The position numbers were made by a program, and so were the translations under genes. From Rhizaria sp. SCN 62-66 (taxonomy: Eukaryota; Rhizaria, unplaced), in contig MEDY01000659.1 of assembly GCA_001724265.1 (NCBI GenBank), forward strand, positions 1 to 64,000: a DNA stretch of 64,000 nucleotides, given 5' to 3'. The notes below the pieces were generated by a model. That model searched no databases. It worked only from the letters and a program-made list of their open reading frames with translations, and was not told where the DNA came from. Below, piece by piece: positions 21,641 through 30,786 of the stretch (its first letter is position 1; each line of letters starts with the position of its first letter).

Positions 21641-24600
21641 TTACTCAAACGCCCGTGCGAGCGCATTGAGCGCGTGTCCCTCAACCCCACCCACTGCCTT
21701 GCGCTGTGATCCAGAGTTGCCCGCATTGAAAGAACCTGACGCAGTGACAGAGCCGGCGGTCACGGAGCCGCTCGCAGTGACATCGCCGCCAATGCGCCGC
21801 GCGCCCGCGCCCTGGAGTCCCGCCAGCACGGCCGCCGACAGCCCCGCGCCGCCGTGACCGCCACCAAAGAGACTGCTCGGCAACGCATTGTGGCCGTGAC
21901 CCTGAGAGTGACCGTGGCCGAGGCCGAGGCTGAGACTGAGAGCGTGGCCGTGGCCGTGAGCGCCAACAGCACGACTCATCGCGCGACCTGCGGCGCCGCC
22001 GACCGTGGTTCCGGCGGACGAGTACTGCGCATACGCACCGGCGGCGGCGCCCGTGGCGACAGTCTGCGCATATCCGTTACTCAGACCGAGCACGCGCGCA
22101 GCCGCAGCTTCGCAGCCCTCAACATTCGCAGCGCTCACACCAGCATGGGCGCTCATGCTGGCGCTGGGGCTAGGATCACCGTTGCTGTCGAAATAGAGCT
22201 TCGCGCTCTCGTCCGCGCCAGTGTCCGCTATCGCATCGCTCACAGCGGCAGTCTGGACGGCCGCGATAACGGTCTCCAGCTGGCCCCAGCCGCCGCAGAC
22301 GACGGTGAGCGCGCGCAATGCCGGGGCCGCGGCGCGCAGGGCCGTTGCGCGGGCGTGCACGTGCGCCACGGTCACAACCCAGCTCGCGCCCGCAGCCGCG
22401 AAGGCCAACGCGAGAGGCGTGATGAGCGAGATGACGAGCATGGACGCCGAGTGCAGCGCGGGAAACAACAGCGACGCCTCGGTCGCCACGTGTGATGACA
22501 GCGCAAACGCCGCCGCCGCCGCCGCCGCCGACTGTGACTCCGCCGCGGAAGAAACAGCGGCTGTATGCGTATGCAGCGCGGTGTGGTGTTGATGACGTTG
22601 TTGCAGCACGAGCTGCTGTTGCGCGAGCACCCGCTGCTGCGCTGCAGTCAAGAACGGCGACGGGAAGAGATGGAACCGCGCCGCCAGCAGCCCCGCGCTC
22701 GCGAACGCGGTGAACGGGTAGGCAAATGCGGCGAGCCACCACCCGCGGTCACGCGCGCGCACGCGTTCGTCGGCCACTGTGATGGCGGCGCGCGTGGCGA
22801 CGGCCCAGGCCCCCAGTGCGGCGACGAAATGCACCGTGAGCAGCGCGGCGGAGGAGAACGCGGCCGACTCACTAGCGACCGCGTGAGAGCCCGCCGCCGC
22901 GGCACCGCCGCCGACGACGACGTCGCTGCTGCTGCTGCTGAAGGGGGAGAGCGCGCTGGCGAGCGAGCCTGGGGGGCCTGATAGCGGGCCGGGCAGCGGG
23001 AACAGCGACACCGGCAGTAGCAGCGCGATAGGGAGCGCGACGCACAGCGCAAATTCGCGGGCGAGGGCGCGCCATGGGGACCGGCGAGGGGCAGCGGCGG
23101 CGCTCGCGGCGGGCGCGGGCAACGACGGCAACCTACTTAGACTACCATGAGTACTGTGACTGCGGCAGTTACTGCGGTTGGTACTGCGAGTTGCGAGCGG
23201 CAAGCGCGCCCATTGGCCCCAGATGTAGGCCTGCACGCGGGCGCCGGCGCTGCGTGCATAGCCCCACACAAAGCCGTCTTTCTCGACAGGAACCGTCGCA
23301 GATGCTGCACTGCTGCTGCTACTGCTATTAGTATCACTCGAATGCGCGAGCTTGTACCCAGAGACAGTGTGATTTGCGGTGTGATTAACGGTGCGACGCG
23401 TGCGGATGCGGAGAAACGGCAGTGAAACGAGCCCTACCCACGTGGGAACCTTGGCGGCGGCCGTGATGAGCCAGAGCGCGAGCGCGGCCGCCACAAGTCC
23501 CTTTTGCGTAAGTGACCACTCTGCGCCCACCACAGCAAGCCCGGCTGCACTGGCAGCGCTAGGATCGGCGGCGGCGGCAGCGCGCGCGGGGCGGTGCAGC
23601 GGTGTGAAGAGGCGTCCCAGTCCGACGAGCGCGGGGGCCGCGAGCGCTTGCGCGCCGTGCGGGGAGACGACCACGACCCAGAGCCCGATGAGGCCGCAGA
23701 CTGTGGCCATGGCAGACCAGAGCGCGTAGAGCGTGCCCAGGGGAGGCGCTGTCGTCGTCGCAGCGATCACGCGGCGCGACAGCGCAAAACCAGCAGTCGC
23801 GGACTGAGACTTCGACTGTGGTGACGCAGACGACGACGCAGACGTTGAGTGGGATTCAGAGTTGTGGCGCGACTTGCGCCAGTGGGAGGACCGAGAAGGC
23901 AGATCCGAGAGCGCGGCGGCGGCGATGAGCGACGGCGCGGCCGCGGGCTCAGGGTGCCACGCGCGGCCCGGCGAGGGGAAAAACTCGCCCACAGTCGCCC
24001 GCGCGCGCGCCAGGAAGCCTTGCCCCGCGGCGGCGGCGGCAGTGGAGCCGGAGCCGGACTGGGAGAGGGAAGCGGGGAGACGGCGGCGCGGGCGCGGAGT
24101 CGGCGGCGGGACAAACGTCGGGTCAGCCGCTGTCGCTGCGGCGGCGGTGGCGGCGGCGACGGCGTCCGTGGCCGGGTAAAGCTCCGTGCCAGCAGCAGTC
24201 GCGGGAGTGGGCGACGTTGCGCTGGACGCGTCGATGGCAGCGACTAAGTGTGCCAGACCGAGCGCGTCCCAGGCCGCTGCGACGGATCCACGCGCGCGCA
24301 CGAGACGACGCACGTCACCCGTCGCGGCCGCCACAGCCTCGGCCTCGGTGTACGCCGATGCGGGTAAAGAAACCGAGTCAGATCCAGAACGCATTCCGGT
24401 ACCGATGGGGGTACATGTGGCGGTACGCGTGACGGCGCGTGCGGTGGCGCCGGCGAGGAGACGCACAGAGCGGCTCGCGCGCGCGTCGGTGAGTGCGGCG
24501 ACGGCGGCGCGGGCAGCGATCATTTCGCTCTCTTCACGCTGCATCGCGTTGGCCTTGCCGGCGCGGCGGGAGAAAAGCGCGCCGTCAGCATAATCACCGT

Positions 24601-27600
24601 CGTCGTCATCATCATCATCATCATCGTCGTCATCATCGTGGTTATCGTGATCGCCGTCATCATTGTCGTTGTCGCTGGCGTTAACGTCAGAGTCATACTC
24701 TGCAAGAGTGTCATCGGTGACACTAGAGTGGCGAGTCGCGTTGGTTGCGCCGTTCGCACGCCTACGGGGCCGCCAGTCCCCCAGCGCAACCAGCTCCGCC
24801 TGCACACGCGCAGAAGAAGACGAGGACGAGCCAAACGCTGCACTAACGTCGCTCAGACCGAGACTGGCTGCGTCGGCGGCCGCGGCGGCGCGCGCGTCGT
24901 CCGCTTCGGCCTCCGCAACAGCTGCACCGCGGCGGAGCGCGGCGGCCGCAGCGGGCCAGCCGCGGGCCAGCGACGCGACCGTGGCGGCAACGACCGTGAA
25001 GAGCAGCACGTTGCGCGGGAGCGCGAGCAGACCCGCGCGGGGCAGCGCTGGGAGCAGCGGCGAGCAGCGGTGCGAGGCGTCGGCGGCGGCCGCCGCGGCG
25101 TCGTCGGCGGCCGCGGCCACGGCGGCCATCGCGGCCGCGCCCGCGGTGGCTGCGGTGTGATTGTGGGTCAGTGCGGCGGCGAGTGCGCGGCCAAGGCGCC
25201 AGCGCGCGCTCTTGCCCACGCCGCTCGCGGCCGCCGCTGCGACAGAGTCCGCGTCGGCGTCGGGGGCGGCGCCAGCGGCGGCGGCGATAAAGCTCGCAGT
25301 GCCGGAGGGCGGCGCGAGCGCGGCGGCGAGGACCTGGCCCAGCAGCACGGTGCAGTGCAGAGTGAGCAGCAGCAGGAACAAGTCGCGCGCGGCGCGGCTG
25401 GCGCCAGTGGCCAGAGGGTACAGCCAACACAGCCACGCAGGCGGTGACGCCGAAGCTGCAGTCCCTGGCGCTAAGGCCGCTGATGGTGAAGCGGATGCCG
25501 GTGATCTGAGGTCAGTCGCAGACTCCGCTGGCACGGTCACCATCGTCCCAGTCTCAGCAGTGGTGGGCTTGCTTGAACTCGAGTCGGCGTCGGCGTCGTT
25601 GTTGTCGTCATTCAACTGCGCGGTAGCGCGAGTCGCGGTCTCGACAAGAGCGGGCGGCAGGGACACGACGTCGTCACGGAAAAACCCGCAGTCAAGCGCG
25701 ACCGACGCGCACAGCGCCGCCACGGGCGCGGGTTCTGCCGCCGGCCCGTGCGAGTACACGTGGGGATACGCATGAGGGTACGCGTGGGTCGGCGCGGGCA
25801 CGGTCTGCCTGCGCTCGCGACGATTCTTCTTAGTGCCACTACTACGACTGCCGTTCGCGCTGTCATTGATACGGTGTGATGCAACGTTGCTACTGTTGTT
25901 GTTGTTGTTGTTGTCATCGCTGCTTTCGTCGCCGTCGTCATCGTCCGACTCGGCCGCGCTCTGCACCGCACGCGGCGCACTGCCAGCGTCATCCTCGTAC
26001 GTGGCTGCAAAGGCGGCGTTTGACCGCGCCCTCGTGAGCGCGCTAACCGAAGCGCCGCGCCAGACCTGCGCAGCCCGCAGCCACGCGCCCAGCTCGCCAC
26101 CCTGCACCGCCTCGTCGAGCGCGGCGGCGATACGCGCATCCCAGCGCGCGCGCTCAGCGGCCAGGGCGGCGAGCGCAGCGGCTGCCAGCAACGGCAGCGG
26201 GAGGGTGAGGAGAAGCGGGAGCAGACGGCCCAGCGGCGGCAGAGTGTCGAAATACGTCGAATCACTCCCATCAGGCTCGCCGGTGTTGAGACCGTGGCTG
26301 CCTTTGTTGCGGGACGACGGGATGTGTGTGGGCCAGAGGGGCCAGGACCAGCCAACGCCAAGCCCCGCGACGACAGCGACGACTGCAATCGCGACCGAAG
26401 CCACTGCGGCGAGCGCGACAGTGCGCGCGGCGGCGCGGCCGGCGGCGGCAACCCCGGCGTCCCGCAAAGCAGACAGTGACAGCGCAGTGAGGAGCGAAGG
26501 ATGCGAGGTTGTGGCGGCGGTCGCGAGGGCGGCGAACCAGGTCGTGTTGGGCAATAGTAAGTAGGCGGGGCGGCGCCACGGCGGCGGTGGCAGCGACGAA
26601 GCGGCCGCGGCCGCCGCAGCCGCCGCGGCCGCCACAGCAGGAGAAGACGGACTCTTCGCAGAACCATCGCTTTTGATATTCTTGTTGTAATTTACGAGCG
26701 CGTCGTCTGCAGTGATCTGGCACTGCGTCGTGTCGTCAAACACCAAACATCCCGGTACGCCTGCCGTCGCAGCGGCCCACACTTCCACCGGCACCGCAGA
26801 ATCAACCGCGTGATCGCGGATGTCGCCGGTACTGCTAGTATTGCTGCCGTTAGCGTCGTTGCTGTTGTTGTTGATATTAATGTTGTTGTTTGTTGACGCA
26901 GCGCGGTAGGCGCGCAGCGTGGCCATCGCCTCCGCGATCGCCGCGGCACGCGCCGACAGTACGCCCGCCACCGCCGCGAGCCTGTGCAGCGCTGCGACCG
27001 ACCGCGAAACAGGGTCCTGAGCGCGCACGGCTGCGGGGACGAGCACTTTGACGCGCGCACGGGTTGCCGCGGTGACCGTGGGCGGCGCGCGTCCCGCGGT
27101 ACTCATGGCGGTACCTGTGGTCACGGGTACTGGGGTAGGTGCGGGGGGCGCGTGGGTGTGGAGCGCAAGCAGCAGAGGCCGCCAGATGAATTGGTCGAAC
27201 GAGGGGCTTTGTGTCACAGCCTCACGCAAACGCGTGCATGTGGCGGAGAGCGCGAGAATGGCCAGTGGGGGCAAGAATGAGCTTGTTAAGAGCAAGATGT
27301 GGTCGGGCAGCGCAGTGAAGCTGAGACCGGGCACCAGAGCACTGCCGCCACGACCGCCGCCGCCGCCGCCGTTGTTGTGGGTCTGACTCGAGCGCAGCCA
27401 GCCAGGGCCGGTCGGGCAGTTAGCGTCATCGCTATCATCGTAGTTCTCATAGTCGTTGTCCTCGTCAGCGCGACTGTCGTTGCTGTGGCCAAACTGCGGC
27501 CGCGTGAGCGCGAATCCGCCCAGCACCACGCCATACTCAGTCGCGGCAGGGCTGTTTTCACTCGCGGTCTTTGCAGATCCACTGAGCAATGACATGACGC

Positions 27601-28999
27601 GCGCGTACGTCGACTGGTGGGGGGCCTGCGTGATCATCTGCTTCTGCTGAGACAGCGACGCCGACGACGGCTGTGACTGTGCGGTGGTGCGTTGTTGCGG
27701 GGCTGTTGCTCTGGCGCGGTGGCTAGGCGCGGAGACGGGACCGCTGATGCTCGCGCGCGCAGGCTGCCACCGGGTATGGTCCCGCCACAAAGCACTTACA
27801 GTACTCGCACCGCTCACACTCGCGGCACTTAAACTCGCAGCACTTACATGCGCACTGTCTGTTGCGGCTGTAAGTGTGCGGCGGTACAGCGCGGCCGCGC
27901 TGGCCCCACCGGAGGGGGACACGGAGGCGGATGGAGCAGTCGGGAGTGCGATCACGGCGCCACTGCCCAGTCCGCGCTTGCCAGAGTTCCCGCCGCTGCT
28001 GTTATGATAGCTATTGTTGTTGTTGTTCATGAAGCCACTGGCGCTGAGTCCTGAGAGCTGCGCAGTGTCGCCAAAGCCGGAGCCGTAGCCGCTCACACTA
28101 GCATTGGTGTTGTTGTTGTTATTGCTGCTGTTGCGGAGCTTCCGGGGAACGACCGGCGACGTCGGCGGCGCATAGCCAGTGAGTGCACTCAGCTTGCTGC
28201 CGCCCGCACCGAGGCCGAGCGCCGTGTTGGCGGCTGTAAAATCGCCGTGGCCGAAGCTAGAAACAGGACGCACAATGCCGCCCCCGCCGTAGAGCGACGC
28301 AGTGCGTGAAGCTGATGTTGAAACGGGGAACGGGCCGTCTAGGTCGTCGTAGGCGCCCACGAGCACTGCAGCAGCCGCCGCCGCAGCCGCCGCAGCCGCT
28401 TCAGTAGCAGAGGCGACATGTTCGTTCACTGCGGTGTAGTGATAGCGCGGCAATGCACCAGCAGCGATAGTGGCAGCGGCTGCGGTTGAGGTAGACTGCC
28501 GGGGCATGTCATCGTCGGCTGCAATGTTGAGCGAAAGCGCACCGATGCCAGAGCTGCCACTACTGTTCGCAACCTGAGCAGACTTGGTGGGCAATGGGGA
28601 GTGTGAGTGTGGGTGTAGCTGTGTGTCGTGAAGTAGAGACGCAACGACGTTAAGCGCGCCGTACTCGGACGCAGGCGCGGCCACGTTGTTGTTGTTGTCG
28701 TCGTCATCGTCGTCGTTGTTGTCGCTGCCCAAGCTAGAGCCAGTGGACGGGAGCGAGCTGCTGTTTGAGGGCGCTGTGAACACCATGCCTTGTGCAGTCG
28801 CCGCTGCGGTAAACAAGTTGCCGGTAGCCAAATCCACGTCACCGGGCGCAGCGACAGCGCCGGACGCGACAGCGCTCGACGCGACAGTGCCGGACGTGAC
28901 GGCGCTTGACGATGAGGTGTCGCTCGCGGCAGCCTTTTTTTTTGCGGGCGCCGTGAAACTGAGCTTGTACTGGCTCAGGGGAGGGGCACGCGGGGGCAT
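21641..28999 (-). CDS. F-box protein with about nine C-terminal membrane segments
   Basis: The product is 2452 residues in one open exon, ending in TAA. After a Ser/Asn/Ala-rich N-terminal third there is an F-box at about residues 560-615 (LPDHILLLTSSFLPPLAIL, then ATCTRLREAV and FIWRPLL). F-boxes bind Skp1 in SCF ubiquitin ligases. The rest holds hydrophobic segments consistent with about nine transmembrane helices (for example near VALAAVASVAIAVVAVV, FLLLLTLHCTVLLGQVL, YALWSAMATVCGLIGLWV, FALCVALPIALLLPVSL). Between them lie very acidic, Asn/Asp-rich linkers. A degenerate 15-bp tandem repeat (28852-28911) encodes an SSAVASGAVA-like stretch near the N-terminus. I do not recognise the membrane domain. 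A membrane-tethered SCF adaptor is an inference. Confidence 0.75.
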   Translation of the reverse strand: MPPRAPPLSQYKLSFTAPAKKKAAASDTSSSSAVTSGTVASSAVASGAVAAPGDVDLATGNLFTAAATAQGMVFTAPSNSSSLPSTGSSLGSDNNDDDDDDNNNNVAAPASEYGALNVVASLLHDTQLHPHSHSPLPTKSAQVANSSGSSGIGALSLNIAADDDMPRQSTSTAAAATIAAGALPRYHYTAVNEHVASATEAAAAAAAAAAAVLVGAYDDLDGPFPVSTSASRTASLYGGGGIVRPVSSFGHGDFTAANTALGLGAGGSKLSALTGYAPPTSPVVPRKLRNSSNNNNNTNASVSGYGSGFGDTAQLSGLSASGFMNNNNNSYHNSSGGNSGKRGLGSGAVIALPTAPSASVSPSGGASAAALYRRTLTAATDSAHVSAASLSAASVSGASTVSALWRDHTRWQPARASISGPVSAPSHRARATAPQQRTTAQSQPSSASLSQQKQMITQAPHQSTYARVMSLLSGSAKTASENSPAATEYGVVLGGFALTRPQFGHSNDSRADEDNDYENYDDSDDANCPTGPGWLRSSQTHNNGGGGGGRGGSALVPGLSFTALPDHILLLTSSFLPPLAILALSATCTRLREAVTQSPSFDQFIWRPLLLALHTHAPPAPTPVPVTTGTAMSTAGRAPPTVTAATRARVKVLVPAAVRAQDPVSRSVAALHRLAAVAGVLSARAAAIAEAMATLRAYRAASTNNNININNNSNDANGSNTSSTGDIRDHAVDSAVPVEVWAAATAGVPGCLVFDDTTQCQITADDALVNYNKNIKSDGSAKSPSSPAVAAAAAAAAAAASSLPPPPWRRPAYLLLPNTTWFAALATAATTSHPSLLTALSLSALRDAGVAAAGRAAARTVALAAVASVAIAVVAVVAGLGVGWSWPLWPTHIPSSRNKGSHGLNTGEPDGSDSTYFDTLPPLGRLLPLLLTLPLPLLAAAALAALAAERARWDARIAAALDEAVQGGELGAWLRAAQVWRGASVSALTRARSNAAFAATYEDDAGSAPRAVQSAAESDDDDGDESSDDNNNNNNSSNVASHRINDSANGSRSSGTKKNRRERRQTVPAPTHAYPHAYPHVYSHGPAAEPAPVAALCASVALDCGFFRDDVVSLPPALVETATRATAQLNDDNNDADADSSSSKPTTAETGTMVTVPAESATDLRSPASASPSAALAPGTAASASPPAWLCWLYPLATGASRAARDLFLLLLTLHCTVLLGQVLAAALAPPSGTASFIAAAAGAAPDADADSVAAAAASGVGKSARWRLGRALAAALTHNHTAATAGAAAMAAVAAAADDAAAAAADASHRCSPLLPALPRAGLLALPRNVLLFTVVAATVASLARGWPAAAAALRRGAAVAEAEADDARAAAAADAASLGLSDVSAAFGSSSSSSARVQAELVALGDWRPRRRANGATNATRHSSVTDDTLAEYDSDVNASDNDNDDGDHDNHDDDDDDDDDDDDDGDYADGALFSRRAGKANAMQREESEMIAARAAVAALTDARASRSVRLLAGATARAVTRTATCTPIGTGMRSGSDSVSLPASAYTEAEAVAAATGDVRRLVRARGSVAAAWDALGLAHLVAAIDASSATSPTPATAAGTELYPATDAVAAATAAAATAADPTFVPPPTPRPRRRLPASLSQSGSGSTAAAAAGQGFLARARATVGEFFPSPGRAWHPEPAAAPSLIAAAALSDLPSRSSHWRKSRHNSESHSTSASSSASPQSKSQSATAGFALSRRVIAATTTAPPLGTLYALWSAMATVCGLIGLWVVVVSPHGAQALAAPALVGLGRLFTPLHRPARAAAAADPSAASAAGLAVVGAEWSLTQKGLVAAALALWLITAAAKVPTWVGLVSLPFLRIRTRRTVNHTANHTVSGYKLAHSSDTNSSSSSSAASATVPVEKDGFVWGYARSAGARVQAYIWGQWARLPLATRSTNRSNCRSHSTHGSLSRLPSLPAPAASAAAAPRRSPWRALAREFALCVALPIALLLPVSLFPLPGPLSGPPGSLASALSPFSSSSSDVVVGGGAAAAGSHAVASESAAFSSAALLTVHFVAALGAWAVATRAAITVADERVRARDRGWWLAAFAYPFTAFASAGLLAARFHLFPSPFLTAAQQRVLAQQQLVLQQRHQHHTALHTHTAAVSSAAESQSAAAAAAAFALSSHVATEASLLFPALHSASMLVISLITPLALAFAAAGASWVVTVAHVHARATALRAAAPALRALTVVCGGWGQLETVIAAVQTAAVSDAIADTGADESAKLYFDSNGDPSPSASMSAHAGVSAANVEGCEAAAARVLGLSNGYAQTVATGAAAGAYAQYSSAGTTVGGAAGRAMSRAVGAHGHGHALSLSLGLGHGHSQGHGHNALPSSLFGGGHGGAGLSAAVLAGLQGAGARRIGGDVTASGSVTAGSVTASGSFNAGNSGSQRKAVGGVEGHALNALARAFE

Positions 29000-29440
29000 C
29001 TTCCAATGGAAAGAATCCCTGTTGGGTGGGTGTAAGGTTCCTGCGCTCGAGCGACTCGCTACGCCACTGGGTTCGAAGGAGAAGGGAGGCGAGAAAAGCC
29101 GTTAAGAAGGGGGTCGAGCAAACAAGACCTTAGCGCAATGACAACAACGCTAGTGCAAACAATATTGAAATTATATTGAAAAAACTAAATTTTCTACTGG
29201 ATGTGTCGCAGTATAATCAGTCTGACGACGTAGTTGACCAGAGTAGCTTCACAGAAGTTTGCCTTCAACATCCAGCACCATCCCCCACGAAGAAAAAGAA
29301 TACTGCATTTATATCGACGAGCATAAGCTTACATGCACACACAAAATCAGCTAAAAATGCGTTTTCTACAAACTCCAATGCATTTATTTGGGTATATTTC
29401 AACTCTGAGCTAATTGGTTCTCATAGTGTCTGTACACTGT
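29000..29440. other. 5' flank of the F-box gene
   Basis: AT-rich with no coding signal. It is part of a long divergent interval toward IQUB at 30787. Confidence 0.5.
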
Positions 29441-29472
29441 CTGATCCCTAGGCCCTCGACTCGCCCCTTCTC

Positions 29473-29988
29473 ATGCTCACGAGTACCATGATCACCATCA
29501 GCCACGACCCACGGCCAAGGCACTGCACACTGGGTGAGCGAGGTGACGCCTGTGCTGTGCAAACGGCGTTGCGCTGCGCCGCTGCGGCGCACAGTCACTT
29601 CACCCGCGCCAGGCCAGTCGCAGGCCTCGCTACACTACTGTCTAAAACCACTGCCGCTGCTGTTGGGCCTCTACAGGCACTACTTCTGATGCGACTACTG
29701 CACATGTACTCAGCCTAGCACCCCCATCACGCCTCGCAGCGCCAACCTCAGTGCGAACAACTCAGCAAATAGCGCCGCTGCTGGCGCCGCTGCGGCAACG
29801 CCGGCATTGTCGCCGTTGGTTGTACATTGGTGTATCCGCCTGACGCTGATTCGAGGTGCTGCGGACGCCGAAGGACGGTAGCTGGGTATCGTTCAGAAGC
29901 AGTGCTTGGGGGTGCAGCAATGTCGTCCGGTGGACATCATCAGCTGCAACGGAGGCTACAATGTGCTCAGCGCGTGAGACGCCGCCGC
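29473..29988 (+). pseudogene. Possible gene remnant with frame changes
   Basis: An isolated GC-rich island whose composition is protein-like, but in alternating frames. The first part reads best in one frame (LATLLSKTTAAAVGPLQALLL). From about 29715 the neighbouring frame is better (TPRSANLSANNSANSAAAG, then SPLVVHWCIRLTLIRGAADAEGR, an in-frame TAG, LGIVQKQCLGVQ and PVDIISCNGGYNVLSA), ending in TGA at about 29986. The second frame also has a TGA at 29687-29689. No family recognised. A decayed gene, or small exons that I have not resolved, are both possible. Confidence 0.3.
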
Positions 29989-30786
29989 GGGGCCCAGCAG
30001 AGTTGTGCGCACCGGCAAAGAGATATGCCAGAGTGGAGAGGCGGGGATGTGGTTGTGAGGGATGTTTTGTCTCTCGGAATAGTTCCCGGAGAGAACAGAG
30101 GCTGACCCAACTGTGGGCGCAGAAGTGGAGAGAATGCGCGCCGCGAGAGAATGCGCCAAACTCACACTGCTGCGAGTGCAGAGCTGACAGACATCGCAAC
30201 TGTTGTCAGAGTGGAGCCGAACTACGGAGGAAAAAAAGAGCATGAATAACGCAACCATGACAAAAATCATTTCGTAATGAGAACAAATAATCTTGTAAAT
30301 TCAATAATATCATGAATACCATAATGTTCGGGACGGAAGCATGAATACTAAGTACTCTGGGTGGATGATGTAACTGGGTGTTCGCACGGTGTCTGGCAGC
30401 CAAATTGTGACCGTGGCCAGCCGTTACAGTTCCCACCGAAGTGAGACTTAAACGAGGGTGCTGTGGCGGCTCTACCCGCTGTTGTTTTCGAAAACCCGAT
30501 ACATTTATGGAATATTCGAATGTGTTAATGTATCGTATTTTGTTTTTCATGCTTCCAGGTGTGATCCTCCCCCCTTTCCTGACACCTGCTCACGTCCCGA
30601 TGCCCTTGAACTTCGAACCCGTCCAGTCCTTTCCTTCCCCCTTCCGAGTCTCCGATCCTTGACTCTTGTGCCCGTTTTTCGGACATCCCCGCGTTTGTTC
30701 CTGCGCGTGGCCCCCTTTCTCAGCCCTTCAGCTCCTGCCCCGTTGATTCCCCGGGTCGTCCCTGTCCCAGAAAGCGAGCGAGCCAC
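29989..30786. other. Upstream flank of IQUB
   Basis: Mixed composition. The last about 230 bases before the IQUB ATG are strongly pyrimidine-rich (C/T), the usual leader style of plus-strand genes in this window. No gene seen. Confidence 0.5.

Noticed and set aside
29473-30105. Continuous TAG-tolerant frame from 29473 to 30105
   Set aside because: It is open if TAG is sense, but the second half is Arg/Gln/Cys-rich and looks like a shadow. The neighbouring frame has the better composition there.
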